Below are positions 29,272 to 42,270 of a stretch of DNA of 64,000 nucleotides, piece by piece. The position numbers and the translations under genes are program-made. The stretch comes from Harmothoe impar. Taxonomy: Eukaryota > Annelida > Polychaeta > Phyllodocida > Polynoidae. A model generated the notes under the pieces. That model did no database searches and had not been told where the DNA came from. It saw only the letters and a list, made by a program, of their open reading frames with translations. How positions within the stretch are numbered: the stretch's first letter is position 1; every line of letters starts with the position of its first letter. Where the stretch lies: assembly GCA_947462335.1 (NCBI GenBank), contig OX381714.1, positions 55,349,800-55,413,799 of the forward strand, written 5' to 3'.

Positions 29272-32200
29272 GGTAAGTGCTCACTGATTTATTTTTGTTT
29301 CCAACCAATGTACTGCTCATGTTTTATGTCAGGGAACTACAAAATTTACCTAATGTGGGTAGTAAAACACAAGTACTGCTGAATACGGCATTGGTAATAC
29401 CAAATGCACCTTAATTATCACTTTACTTTGTTTCTTCACATTAATACTAAATATTGTCTACATAATTTTGTCAGTAGGGAACCATCACGGGCTGATAATC
29501 AGCCTTGGGTAAATGAGGTATTAACAAATGGACGGTAATTACATTATGATACCAAGATGGGGGAGTGGGCAGAGGTGAATAGAAGTATACATAGTAATAC
29601 TCAAGTATGTTCACCTCTAACATGTAACCAGGGAGAAGGGGGGGGGGGAGCTGGATATGTTTGGGCCCTCCCCCCCCCCCCCCCAAAAAAAAAAAAAAAA
29701 AATTGTCAAGAATCTATTTACTTTTTCCGCTCATTTCAATCTACATCTGCTTTAAATAAACTGTTTTCTTTCAAGCCGGTCACAGATTGCACCCGGTCAT
29801 AGACTTCTAACCTGGATCGATTTGGTGAGATACAGCTAGTGATTGTCTCCAGGTATAGCAACCATCCCAGGGAATTAATGTATGCATGGGCCAGTGAGAT
29901 CCGGCACTCAGAGTCAGAGTTCTGGGCCTATCAAATAATACCCATATTATGGCATAATCCAGGGCTTATAATTCAACTTTGTAAAATGTAGACACTTCTT
30001 CATGAACTAGAAAACAGTGTAACTTGTATATGGCTATATGAAGGGGGTAGTACGAGAAGCACAGGTAAGTGACAGCTCTGTTGTCTAGTCTCATTTTCTA
30101 TTAAAATGTCCGATTTCCACATTTAAAGGGAATAGGAAATCACAGTCTCACACTCCCATACCAACACCGCTCCGTTCCCTGTGCTGTATATGGAATAGGA
30201 GCAGAGCTTATCTTCACTTGCTACTTATTTGCGCCAGGTTGGTGGTGCAAATGGGTGTACATACACATCCACTTTACCTGAATCAACCCTATAGATTGCC
30301 CACTGTAACAATGGAATACGTTGGTATAGAACTGTCTGAGCCCAGTTTTTCTTGTCACCCACAAACTCTCACTCTCTAGGATTAGATAAAGTCCAAGACA
30401 TTGATTAAAGTAGTATGTGGGGGCTCTGGACGGGAGGATCCCCATGTCGCATGTCAGTCTTTAAAAGTGACTATGTCGCATGGCCATATCTTTCAATAAT
30501 ATCCATGTCCCATATACTATAATAATTGCTCATATCTTCTGTCACTATGTTTTAAAGGCTAAAACATCATGCTGCATATCACTTGTCGAAGAAATAGCCA
30601 TATCGCCGTGCCGAATTTGGCCATCCTCCCCTATTGTGTGAGGGGATTGATGGGCTTTCTCGAGAAAGTGTTCTATATAAAAATTAAGGGACTGAGTATT
30701 GTATACTTGGATAAACGGTCAGAAATACTGAGCTAGTCCGTCCGTTGTAAACTTGTGTGCCCATTAGGGCATGCTGGCTGGATTTGAGAAAAGGGAAAAT
30801 AAAATCAGCGGTCACAGCATCAAAGGATTTAACCTGTGTAGATAGGGTAATGTGCACTGTTGGGGGTGCAGAGGGGTCCCTCCCCCCCGATCGGAAAGTC
30901 GCTGATATTAAGGCAGCCGGGTCACAAAGTCGCTTTTTGAGACGATTTATACTATTGCCAAATTTTTCTCAAAGTCGCCAGGTCGCTTAAATTATTGTAA
31001 CAGGTCGCCAGGTCGTCTGGAAAACGACCCAGGTCGCCAGGTCGCTGCAGTCAGCGTCACACAGTGTGGGTGTGGGTTGCTGGTGCTGGCCTGCCTCCTG
31101 CTAGTGGGCTCTTTTTGGGGACTTGCCACTGGAAGGCAACCGAGGCCCCGGGACAGTCAATTATGAGTCATGTAGTGCTATTGACAGCAGACAGCAGACA
31201 GCAGACAGCACAGGGGGTAGAGGGCCACTCGAGGGCTGACAGCCAAGGAGCAAGCCCTACTGCAGCTGAGGCTGGGTGTTTATCGCATATAGCTACTGGA
31301 GTAGCGATGAGTAGCCACTGGGCGAGTGGCTTCCAGGCCAGAAGGAGCAACTCATGTCACACTAGCATGTTGTACATTGCCTTGAGCTGCTCAGTGTCGT
31401 GGGTGTGCTTACTCCAGGTATACTCCCACGACATGGGGCGATGTTATGGCTCTACGCTTGTCTTCTGATAACAACAACAACCACACTGTATTAACAACTG
31501 AAGCACAGGAACCCATGCTCTGAGGATCGTGCTCACAAAATGGTAAGTAGATGGCTGTTCTGAGAAGCTCCCTCTCATTACAATATCTCTCAGTCAGCCG
31601 TCCTGACATTGTTAACATTAAGGACTCTATCAACGTTCATTTTTGTAAATATTTGCAATTTTCGTATGTGTATATGTTGGTCCCTTTCTGTTTAATCCAG
31701 ACATTGTTAACTTTAATTGGAAATATACCTACTAGCCTGACAGCCTGTGTGCTATGAATTCTGATTTGTGTTGAACTCTAGTCTGGAGAGCAAGGCAGGG
31801 ATGACAGGACCGTATTGACATGTTTATCAATAACATGCCAAGGACAGTACTAGAGTCGACTAAGGACGACACAACACTGTAATTCCTATGATCTTTCTGT
31901 ATTTCCTATAGACATGTGTAAGGTTGACATGAGGTTGAGTTAGGAGCAGGCTGTTAATACTTAGAATCGTATTCTCTGCATATGCGTTGGTAATTTAATA
32001 GTTATAACAAGGGACTGATTTCGTACTCTCTTCACATCTGATTAGTATGGCTTCTATTTGTACGCACCTCCTACATGAATTCCTCTATCAATCTGAGTAT
32101 ATGGGTGTGTATATCTACCCTGATTGGTATAGGTTTGAATCATATGATGCAGGATTGGAGCATGACTGGGGGGGGGGGGGGAGGGGGATGGGGGCTTAGC

Positions 32201-32521
32201 TGTAGGGGGCATATGCCTCTGTAATCTGTATGAGGAATTTCATTTATCAAATTAGAGAAATAATCCAAATTTTCACCAAAATCCAAGCAGGAGTACATTT
32301 TCCTGTAGTATTCTTGGGTTTTAATAATTCCTGTAAGGATGCAAATTGTCAGAATACTTATAACTCCATTATATGCACGGCTATTCTGTTCCAAAATAAT
32401 TGGTTCTGGTCAGTTTTTGTCTAGCATTGAGAATCATACCAAGGCGGTTCTTGACCCCATGAACATGTACACAGAGAAAAGAAGTAGAATCACGATGACT
32501 CCCAAATGGGAGTCTGGACTC

Positions 32522-33125
32522 GATCACTGAGGTAACTATCCCCACAACTCTAAAGTGACTCCAGATCATTAGGAAGTCTTAGAATAGGAGTCATTATAGA
32601 GTTATTATGGTGTCACCACCCTAAAGCACTAGGCCGTGTTCGGAAATTTCAATATTGACCACCATCGACCTGCCATTTGAAACACTTAAAACTCTCACAG
32701 TGTTTAGCCACCTATACCATATTTTAGCTTATGACATGCAGAAAAATATATAACGGGTGTGACCCCAAAAAGTCAGGCTAGATTTTGCATCAATCGCCAT
32801 GGTAACCGGGTAGTGGTTTTGTACAGTGAGGCCTAGGCAGCGTATAGATACACTATAGGGCCGTTTCACCCCCATAAACCTACACTGTTTATATGGAGTA
32901 GATAAATCCTTCTTTTAGGACTATAAATAAACACTTTCTGATCACCCTAATAACAAATAACCATGTATTTAACCCTTCTTTCCCTCCCCTATAGGCTAAA
33001 TTCCGCAAAATAACAAAGTTCATAAGGGACTGTTTGGCCAGTAAACCCGGAAGTGACCCGATTTAGGGTCCTGCTAATGTTAGGGACTCACTTTAGAGTC
33101 CTGGGGAGAGTTACCTCGCTGATCA
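32522..33125. mobile_element. Element of about 600 bp with imperfect ~40-bp inverted ends
   Basis: The left arm GATCACTGAGGTAACTATCC... (32522-32560) pairs with the inverse of 33085-33125 (GGAGAGTTACCTCGCTGATC at its end), with a few mismatches. No coding frame is seen inside. It lies just upstream of the first exon of MCT copy 2. Confidence 0.6.
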
Positions 33126-33296
33126 AGTCGGAAGTCACAGTAATTCTACTTCTTTTCTCTATGTACCTAATAATCACAATTTTCACTTTTTGATTAATGG
33201 GTCGACCCCCTGTTTATTTGAAGATCATGCCTAATATTGGCAAGTTTTACATTAAGTAAATAGAAACCTGCTTTTATTTCCCTATAGGGCCCCAGA

Positions 33297-36200
33297 ATGA
33301 AAGAAGCATCAACCCAGGACGGGGCGTTTGCCTGGCTGCTGTGTACAATGTCTTTCCTGAATTACGCCATAATTGGGGGCTTCGTGTACGCCACTGGGAT
33401 GTTCTACCTCATGTTTAAGGATTCACTGAATGCGACTGACAGCGAGGTTGCTCTGATCACTTCAATCAACACTGGTGTGATGCATGCTATTTGTAAGTTC
33501 TAATTAACTCTATAAGGGTGGCAAAGTTCTTTCATACTTTATAAACGAGTTGGGAAGCATTATTGAATGATAGAGTGGTGGCGGAATTTAGGGTATCTGA
33601 AATGTCGGCGAGATTGTCTGTTGCTCTCTTAAGCTTTGACAAGAAACCTATTTCGAGGTCATCAACTGATTTAGTGTCTCTCCTGGATGCCCTTGTTGCC
33701 TGTTGTTTGGGGGACCAAGCTATATTAGTAACCTGCGGGAACGGGTCTGGCACTGTGAGTGAGGGTATAGGTCTTACCGGGGTCCTTTGTTCTAGTGGTG
33801 GTGGGTGAGCCTCTGCATTGTCGCCCAGCATTTCAGGTAATACCGGCTTAAATGGCACAAGTCCTCCTTTTTCAGCCATATTTTCCCTCTATAAGGTATC
33901 TCCAATCCTTTATAGGTGTAATATGATCAATTGTAATAGGTTATGAGGTAATAGAGCAAGTAGAACTTCGAAACAGCACGGAGCCTTCGCGGTAACGTGT
34001 GGTCTACTCGGTCGCCATTCTCTCCTGAGTTACTCACCCTGGCTGCATCTCGATAATATAAAGCACACAATGTATAATGAATGTAGGCCATTTAAGACCA
34101 GATGAAGTAGATATCAGTCAAAACTGTTTTGGGTGCCAGGATTTTCCAGACAAAGAGATGTTGTTGAGAATCTCTGGCATGATATAACCAAGTTTCCTTT
34201 TTTTCTTTTTTTTATTGGGGGGGGGGGGGGTAATTGTTGCTTAAGGTAATGTGTGTCAATTATAACTAATGGTTTATTAGCACTTTAAGAACTGAGTGAT
34301 GCACCATTGATTCATGTTTATTTGTTTTTGGGAATGGTTCACTCACCCCCGCCCTATGGCCATTGTGCATTAAAGATCTTACATATAAACACTAACATGA
34401 AGATATCGATGTTGGACAGGTCCTTTTGCTGGTCTACTCTGTGACTGTTTTGGCACTAGATGTGTGGCAGTAGCAGGCGCTGTTATATCAACTGCTGGAC
34501 TGGCTTGTAGTGCCTTCTCAACTAAGGTAAGGAACTATTTCATTTCATGATGAATATAGAAGCCCCTTTGGTTTACCCAAAGAGTTGAGTTGAGTTGAGA
34601 ATTCCTTAATTTATCCTGGAAAACTACAATTTATACTTGGTCTAGGGCATGTCTTACTAAAATTCCAGCTAATGTGTTTGAATGAAACATACATGATATA
34701 TAGTGTAAGTACATAGGAAGTCCTTATGGACAAATTATGTTACATTTGAAGTAAAGGGGTCAAAAGTATGTTTGATGTTATGACACATGCGTGATGTAAT
34801 TGGTGTATTTTATGAATTTTGAATAAAAATGTGTTATGGCAATTAGGCCAACATAGAATGCAATATCTTGCCAAAGGTACATTCATGTCTTGCAATGAAA
34901 ATAATTACAGTTTTTTCTCTTCAGATCTTCCACCTGTACATCAGCTATGGTGTCATTGCTGGGGCTGGACAAGGAGTGATTAACGTCCTCAGCCTCACTG
35001 TTCTAGATCCTTACTTCCACAAGTACAAGAGGATAGCATGTGGCAGTGCTTTGGCCGGGTTGGGAGTGGGATCTTTAATTATGCCACCAGTTTTGACTTA
35101 TTTTGAGGATGTGTATGGATGGAGGGGAGCGATTCTCCTGCTGGCTGGGGTTAATGCTCACACAATGGCAGCTTGCTCCTTGTTCAGACCATTTGAAACT
35201 CCACGGGAAGGACATCCTAAACTTCAGAATACTGTTTTATCTAAGGATGAAGGGAAGTCTTTAGAAAACGGAATCATGCTACCATTGGAAGCTGTGCCAG
35301 ACACAGACGGAAATCCTGGACTTGCTGTGGTCCAAAAGACAGGAAAGTCTTCTGGAAATTGCATCAAATCACACTTAAATCAATCTCCAAGCAAAAGCAA
35401 ACGATTTATAGAAATACTATTGCTTTTTAAAACCATACCTTTTGTCTGTGTATGTGCATGTAACTTATTTATCATATTTTCAATATCCATCATCCTGACC
35501 CACTTTGGCAGTTATTTGCTGACTCTGCAATTTACCAGTGAGGATGTAGTGAATGTGTATATGACCTTGGGAGTTGGTAGTACCATCGCACGGCCACTGG
35601 TGGGAGTGGTGGCAGAAGTCACCCATGCTAACACAGCTATGTGTATCATGCTGTCTACTCTACTCATAGGTATGTACCTCTCTCTGCCAACATTCAGCAT
35701 GATGTCACTCTAAGGACCTGTTACACTGAAGTCATATGACGTTTAAAACCTTGAAAGGCCGAGTCGTTTATTACTAAATATTCCTGAAACAACAATTTTC
35801 TTTTTGACGCCCCCCAAACTAAGATCTGCTAAGTAATGTTAAGTTAAGCCCTCTCCACCACCTGGAATTTGCATAAGAGTATGCCTACGCCTATGGAATC
35901 AGTGAGAGATTTTAGGTGAGGAGTTACCCCTCTTTAGGGGGGGAAGGGTTTAGATATGCGAGAATTGACAGTATTCTTGTTTTGTGTTCCAGGTATTCTG
36001 ACCATGTGTGTGCCCTTCATGAAGCAACTATGGATGATGTTTGTGTATGCGGTGATGTACCAGCTACTAACAGGGTCTTACAACTCGCTGGGAGGGTTGA
36101 CCATTATGGAACACGTGCCTAAGGCTCAGGTGACCACTGCATGTGGCGTCTACCTCTTCCTCTGTGTACCTGGATACACACTAGGAGCTCCAATGGCAGG

Positions 36201-37524
36201 TAACACTGCAAATCACTTCTTTAAACCCAAACGCTTGCTGACCTGTCAGCGAGTTTAATGTCTGCAATGAGGGTAAGAAGGGAGGGCCTAGTAATGTGAC
36301 AGGTGTAGACAGGCAGTTCCTCCCCTATCCTTTAAATGTAGCACTTCCTGGGGCACAACTGCTGAGCAAGGGTCATAGGACATAGGACTAAGTCAAGATT
36401 TTCCCTCAAGAGGGCAGACATGTGCCATGCAGGCATGTTCCCTCATAGAAACAAACACAGGGTAGCTGTCAATCAAAATGCGCACACAATCTACTCAGCT
36501 CAAATACTTGACATTTGCATCCTATTTTCTTGCTAATTTAAGCATCACCTCTATCATTCACTGCTGTAATTTACTCTACCAAGTGGTTCATGAGTTACCT
36601 CGACCTAATATAGAGTGAATATGTAACTCCTTGTCAATACACAAATAGATTGTCTCCCTCTGATAGACCAGGGCCAAACGGGTCTTTTGCATATACCCAA
36701 GGGGAATGCTATTTATATAGTCACTGGGGGTTAAAGCACAGCATGTTTCCATATGGTTCATGTTCATTTGTCATCATGATGCACCAATGCAACACTGCAA
36801 AGGTGCATCATGCCGACTCCTTGGGGTGTATTCCCAGTAAACAAAAAACGTTACACAACATTTTATAACGTTATATAACGTTAAATAACGTTTCTTTAAG
36901 GCTCCTTACTATGGCATAACGTTATATGAAATTTTATAACGTTATTTTGACGTAAAATAACGTTTTTTTGTTAGCTGGGAATTAACCCTGTAAGGTTATC
37001 AAGCTGCATGAATGTAACCCTATGCTTTCACTACAACCAAAGGGTACATTGAATTAGAGTACTATGCTATCCTTTCTTTACAATTCTGTACAGCTCTGTT
37101 CCAACGTAAATTTTGCTTGATATTGCAGAAATAATTTGAATTACAACCTGTCCCCATTTGTTATAAAAATCTATGATCAAAACCTGTCATAATTAATTAC
37201 TGTGCACCATATCTTATTTTTCTGTATATTTATCAATACCTGAGGTAATGTCATTTTGTCTGCCCTACATGGGAATTAATGTCGCACCAAGGAGTAACCA
37301 GTGCTGCATTGATGCATCATAGTGACAAATGATTGATTCATGCATCATGTCATCCTTAAAGATTCAATACAATATCTTTAGGCTCCCTTATATTTTTCTC
37401 TTTTTCAGCTTGGTTGTATAATTACACACATGTGTACGCCCATACCTTCTACCTGGCTGGAAGTTTCATGATACTGGCTGGACTCACAATGGCACCTGCC
37501 GCCTACTACATTCATAAGCAATGA
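33297..37524 (+). CDS. SLC16-like (monocarboxylate transporter type) MFS transporter, copy 2, intact
   Basis: Exons 33297-33492, 34420-34526, 34925-35669, 35993-36199 and 37409-37524 (stop TGA 37522-37524), all AG/GT with matching phases, give about 456 residues, the normal MCT size. TM1 has DGAFAWLLCTMSFLNYAIIG, the counterpart of the family's DGG-W-W motif. The second signature is YFHKYKRIACGSALAGLGVG. FEDVYGWRGAILLLAG, the TM8-like ARPLVGVVAEVTHA and APMAG also fit the family. A long variable hydrophilic loop (exon 3, about residues 200-270) sits between TM6 and TM7 as usual in MCTs. The likely role is proton-linked or facilitated transport of a small organic acid across the plasma membrane; the substrate is unknown. 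It is the only array member without a visible lesion. A 115-codon antisense frame lies in intron 1. Confidence 0.9.
33532..33879 (-). CDS. Antisense ORF in intron 1 of MCT copy 2, unrecognised
   Basis: 115 codons opening MAEKGGLVPFKPVLPEMLGD and ending NNASQLVYKV. The composition is protein-like (mixed polar, Pro-rich middle, possible amphipathic segment SKLKRATDNLADISDTL), unlike the surrounding AT-rich intron. I recognise no domain. It may be a fragment of a Gag-like protein from a lost mobile element. No promoter or flanking repeats were seen. Confidence 0.3.
   Translation of the reverse strand: MAEKGGLVPFKPVLPEMLGDNAEAHPPPLEQRTPVRPIPSLTVPDPFPQVTNIAWSPKQQATRASRRDTKSVDDLEIGFLSKLKRATDNLADISDTLNSATTLSFNNASQLVYKV
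36831..36981. mobile_element. Short MITE with TTCCCAG/CTGGGAA ends and AACGTT-rich body
   Basis: It starts TTCCCAGTAAACAAAAAACG and ends CGTTTTTTTGTTAGCTGGGAA. The body repeats ATAACGTTA-type motifs about eight times. It interrupts a GCAGCCCTGGTGAG-family element (36765-36830). Sister copy at 26003. Confidence 0.7.
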
Positions 37525-37668
37525 CGTCAGGAATTTATCATTAAAAAGGAGGAAAATCATATAATTTTGTTATTTCATCCTAATGAAGGCTACTGAATGT
37601 AGTTCAAATGTAAATGATAATTCTCAGGTAATATTCCATTATTGTTGTGTATAACCGATACTGATTGT

Positions 37669-37674
37669 AATAAA
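37669..37674 (+). promoter_or_regulatory. Probable polyadenylation signal of MCT copy 2
   Basis: AATAAA lies 145 bases past the stop codon. The equivalent position after the copy 1 remnant also has TGTAATAAATG (about 27532), so the signal is conserved between the duplicates. Confidence 0.6.
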
Positions 37675-37861
37675 TGCAAATGAATCTGTCATTAATAAAT
37701 AGATTTTACTGTCTCTATTTTTTTGGACTCAATCACCCTACTTTGTAGTAGTTATTTCAGGTTGAAATAACTTTTACAAATTATCTAAAGGCTTTAAGTT
37801 AAATTAGCGGTTGCTGAGTTGGGTTAGAGTGCTCATTGTAACTAAATTGTCTGTTCTACCC

Positions 37862-38430
37862 CCCTGTTGTGGCCCCCATCCTTGGCACCCTGCCCTCCTC
37901 CCAGGGCTCCTGTCCCTCCTCTCAGGGCCCCCATACCTCCTCCCAGGGTTTCCATACCTCCTTCCTAGGCCACCATCCCCCCTCCCCGGGCCCCCATCCC
38001 TCTTCCAATGTTCCCACAGCTCCTCATATCTCCCCTCCAAAGGATCCCATCTCTCATCCCGGGGCTCCCATCCTCCTACCGTCATCCCCATCCCAACAGG
38101 GTCCCCTTCCCTCCTCCCAGGCCCCCATCCTACCTGCCAGGGCCCCTATGCCTCCCCCGGGGCCCCATCCTTCCTACCAGGACTCCCATCCCTCCTCCCG
38201 GGGCCCCCATCCCTCCTCCCAGGGCTCCTACTCCTCCTCCCCGGGCTCCCATCCCTCCTCCTGGGCCTCCCATCCTTCCTCCCAAGGCTCAATCCAACCA
38301 AGATCCCCTTCCCTCCTCCCAGGGCCCCTATCTCTCCTTCCGGGACCCCCACCCTATCTCTTGGAGCCCCCATCCCTCCTCCCAGGGCGCCCAGCGTGCC
38401 CATCCCTCTTCCACAACTCCCATTCCTCTC
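37862..38430. repeat. GC-rich minisatellite, unit about 28-30 bp (CCCATCCCTCCTCCCAGGGC)
   Basis: About 19 diverged tandem copies. The long Pro/Ser-rich frames on the plus strand and Gly/Arg-rich frame on the minus strand are open only because the repeat lacks stops. I see no gene signals around them. Confidence 0.85.
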
Positions 38431-39064
38431 ATCTCATGTCTGAAGCATATTTTTAATATCTATGTAAGGGATTGTGTATTGCACTAGGTGGCGTCCTGAT
38501 ATGAACGTCCACACATCCTGAGTTCCACAGGTACATGGGAGATTACTGTGAATTACTGTGAGCTTGATATATAGCTATTTAAAGCTTCTCCAGGTTGTTC
38601 CATCTTATTAGTATGGTGCCTTCATGCAGTCACCTTCATGACCACATATACCTAAACTAAGGTTCTAGCAACTATCATGTAAGAATATCAAGTATTTACA
38701 CCACAAATAGACAGAATCTGTTAGCATTGCTTACTGACCGTCGGCCATCATTGATCAGCTAACTATACATTCCAGGCCCAGTGTTCCTACAGTGCAACAT
38801 AGCACATGTAAGAACTATGCGTCCCTTGAAGTGTTAAAAACATATTGTGGAAAAAATCATGCGCAAACTCCTTCATCCAACCGGGTCTTACAAGCCGAAC
38901 ACTTTCTCACTCTGTTTGCCTTTTATGTATTATTTACTAAGTAACTTGGCTGTGAAGTCCAGGTGTACATCATCACCAGTCCTACCTCAGCTGACGTCAC
39001 ATATCATGGTGGTGCCACGGGATGATATAGTTAAGGGCCTCATAGAGAGAAGTAACCTTTAGGG

Positions 39065-39100
39065 GTCATATAGCTCTGTGGGTCACAGAGCTATATGACT
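39065..39100. repeat. Hairpin with perfect 16-bp arms
   Basis: GTCATATAGCTCTGTG and its exact inverse are separated by about 3 bases. Further GTGACTCCC / GGTGACC motifs follow to 39170, so it may be the edge of a larger element. Confidence 0.75.
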
Positions 39101-41936
39101 CCCCCAGGTGACTCCCTGAGGTCAGCCAGAGAGTCCCCTAGGCTCCCTTAGGTGACCTGGACTCCCCTATGAGTCAGAAATCCGAAAAATGCCCCAATTT
39201 TGGTCCCTATTGTGGATCACAACAAAATTTAGGCAAACTCAATTCATCTTTATACAATTTCATTTTATCAAAAGACATGTATCTCAGGTCCCAGAATCCA
39301 CTTGAGGGAGAGCTTATCTCCCAGGGGGTTAGTTTTTATTCACCATTGAACAGAACCCAGAGTTATCCTTACGGACTTTCGATCAAAAATACCAAACCAT
39401 GTGTAAAACTGTGAATAAACACTACGGTAACTTCTAATCTGGTACAAATGTTGCTACAATATGTATGATTAGGCATGCTGAGTTTGAAAACCATAGACCA
39501 AAAACTTTTTTTTTTAAGAGGGGACAAACTCTGCAAGACGCGTGGATTTTGGTGAAATTTAAGGATAAGAATGCCAACTTTACTCTAATTTCTTTAAAAA
39601 TGCTCTATTTATCATTAAATTTGCTGTGTGTTATCTTCAACATGTCTACTATCTATATCAGGCTTAGTTTTGCATATGTGAAGACTCTGTGTGTGTTAGT
39701 ACAACAAGCCATATTCATGGAGTTTCCGTTACGGACTTTCCGGTTTTTGGTAGTACTTGGATAACAGAGGCTCCAAATAGTTTTGAAATACCACAAAAGC
39801 ACCTGTTTACCCTCATTACATGACACAAACATGTCCTGTATTAGAATAAATAACATTAACCATCATACTATGGTTATTAGCAGAAAAGTAAGGCAATTAC
39901 CAGGAGGTACACGAGTCCAGGAAAACCAGAGTTTTCGTGACGGACTTTCCGGAATTGGAAGCTCATAGCACAATAGGTATCACACATCTCAAACATCTTC
40001 CATGCTCATCTATCTTATATCTATGTGTTCAAAACAGGTTGGACTAGCAAATTATCCATATAAAACCCATGTTATCATATATTCTGACTATACAATCTTG
40101 CTTGGAAGACAAAATTTCAAAATTTCTTGATGAAAACTCACATGAGGCATATAAGGTCAAAAATAAATCTTTTAGTATTCAGGAAATGACTATTTAGGAT
40201 AATGTAAGTACCATAGGGGCATCTTGTGTTAAAATATTAGGACAATTGGCCATTTGGAAGTACTTTTTTCAATCAAGAGTTAACGTTACAGACTTTCCTA
40301 AACACAAAACTTACCCTGACAAATTGAAAAAGCAAATTTTCTATTTTTTTTAGTGCTCAGATAGTTAGAATAGCTGTCCCTTTGACATCTAGTCCAGAAA
40401 TGAGGAAAATATGTTGATTATTAATGATTCTATAAGTATTTTTCTTGTTGCCAATGAAAGTCCGTAACGAAAACGAAAGTCTGTAACGAAAACAAGCATT
40501 TTGACCTGTAGGTATCAAATCCAAGTATCCACTGTGGTTTTAACAGTCTAGAATGATGTGTTGGGGCTGTGGGTATAATATAAAGCACAAAAAGCAGCAT
40601 TGATTTCTATAATTATGGCCTGAGGAAGGTATTTGAAATGAAAAGTTGTCAAATTGTGTGCACTGTCTAACTTAACCACCCCTCAGGTAAACTAAAACAT
40701 ATGCAATTGGCTCAAAACTTCACCCAGCTATGTAGCAAGGTGCACTGTACAATATTTATAATACAATGAAAAGTAGATGGACAATATGACAGCAGCAGGA
40801 GGACTTTTACAGTACCCCCTGGTTTTCGTTACAGACTTTCAATATTGTTATGGACTTTCTTGATTACACACCAAAATGCCCTTACTGAGTACACAGAAGC
40901 AATATTAGACTACAGTAGCTATCCAGATGGAGGGAATATGTACAGGCCATGAATATCAATTGCTTTTAAATAGTAGCTTGGGGGTATTTTGTGTTATGTA
41001 CAGGAAAATGTAAGTGAAAGTCTGTCATGTTAATGGATCACCAAAGTCACTCTTTTGGACCTGCAGTTGCGAAAAATTTGCGGATCATCCCAATTTTTTT
41101 TTAATGATTAGAGCCCATAATCTGCTACATATTAGATGTAAAAGCAATATTGGGTTGGATTTGCAAGTAAACAATCTGTCACATCGGTAGTTTTCGTTAC
41201 AGACTTTCAGTGAGCGGCATTTTGCAAATGAACCACCACTGTGAAAATTTCACGAAAGATATTGCCGTAAAAACTCCTGAATATTTGAGGTAACATATAT
41301 ACCTAATAGACTGAGCTGTTTGGGATGGGTTGTAATAGTCTTAGTGGCTTTGGGGGGCTTTCAAGAAATGAAAAATTATGGGGGAACACTGATTTTGGGG
41401 TATTTTTCCACTTTGAGGGACTATAACTCAATAAATTTTGGTCCGACAATTTTTTAACTTTTTTTCCCTGAAAGCCTGGAGTGTTTCCTTTTCAATGATA
41501 TCAGAAGAAAAAGTATGGTGCAAGCAGTTCTATTTTTATGGCTGTTGGAAGGTGAAAAACCTCAAAAGACCACCAGTTGGTACGTGTATTGGGGTCCTGA
41601 CTCCTATACAGGGGAGTCATTCTGGAGGCAACCTGGACTCCCTTTCGATGCTGTTTCTTTTCTCAGTGCTGTTGCACTGGCGACACTGTCAGCTTTTGCT
41701 ACAGCAAGCTGCAATGGCCAAAAAAATCTTAATTGCATTTCTGTACACGTATTAGCTAAGGGGCACAAGTGCCCTGGGTCAATAAACATATGCAATCTAT
41801 CCACTGTTCACTGACTTCTTGTTGGTGTAGGTGGTTATCTCTAACATAATGTCTATTACTCATAGTAGCCTAATATCAGTCATTATGCGTATCAGCTGAT
41901 AATGATATACTCCCATATGCTTCTTTTCCAGCTTGC

Positions 41937-41992
41937 TGGAGGTCTGATGATATTGTCTGGACTCACCTGCAGGATACTACAGCCACAGGAAA
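41937..41992 (+). pseudogene. Last-exon relic of a fourth MCT copy
   Basis: After a good acceptor (cttttccag) the sequence reads CTTGCTGGAGGTCTGATGA...TCTGGACTCACC and then ATACTACAGCCACAGGAAAG, matching LAGGLMILSGLT ... YYIHRK of the other copies' last exon. It lacks the WLY..TxVYAHTFY part and has a small deletion that shifts the frame. No other exon of this copy was found nearby. Confidence 0.6.
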
Positions 41993-42097
41993 GAATACCT
42001 GAGCATTTCTTAACCCTTTAAGGGCCATATACACGGATATTCCTAGGCTCCCTATACGACCAATCTCTCAGTCATTAGTACTTAACCTAGTTGTGAC

Positions 42098-42270
42098 TGC
42101 AGAGGGGTTTTCGGCGACCTGGGTCGTTTTCCAGGCGACTTTTCGACCTGGGGCAATAATTTAAGTGACCTAGCGACTTTTACACAAAATTGATTATAGG
42201 ATAAAGGGTCTAAAAAAACGGTGACTTTCCGACCTGAGGGGGGGACCCCTCTGCACCCCCCTAGTTAGTC
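42098..42270. mobile_element. Repeat element with GCAGAGGGG ends and GACCTGGGTCG body
   Basis: It begins GACTGCAGAGGGGTTTTCGG and ends GGGACCCCTCTGCACCCCC. The body is made of GGCGACCTGGGTCG, AGGCGACTTTTCGACC and GTGACCTAGCGAC variants. The same element lies in the opposite orientation at 30858-31048. Confidence 0.6.

Larger units (their letters stand above)
27376..33296. other. Intergenic stretch between MCT copies 1 and 2, no confident gene
   Basis: After the copy 1 remnant this holds MITEs and AAGGTCA repeats, then AT-rich DNA with poly-G/poly-C/poly-A runs at 29638-29701, a (GACAGCA)n tract at 31180-31212, a poly-G at 32167-32180 and two further repeat families (30438-30620; 30858-31048). 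One pair of candidate exons is worth noting: 28750-28779 (AAGATGGCTACC start, donor gtaagt) and 29209-29271 (reads YFEVLQSHSSQLTLWNTFYV between tttttcag and gtaagt). Their phases do not join directly, and I do not recognise a product. Confidence 0.5.

Noticed and set aside
37811..38487. Long Pro/Ser-rich frames in all three plus phases and a Gly/Arg frame on the minus strand
   Set aside because: They lie in a stop-poor GC-rich minisatellite; several overlapping frames are open at once and no gene signals flank them.
41515..41814. 99-codon plus frame next to the MCT relic
   Set aside because: It lacks MCT motifs and splice borders; slight similarity of ALATLSAFATA to exon 2 is too weak.
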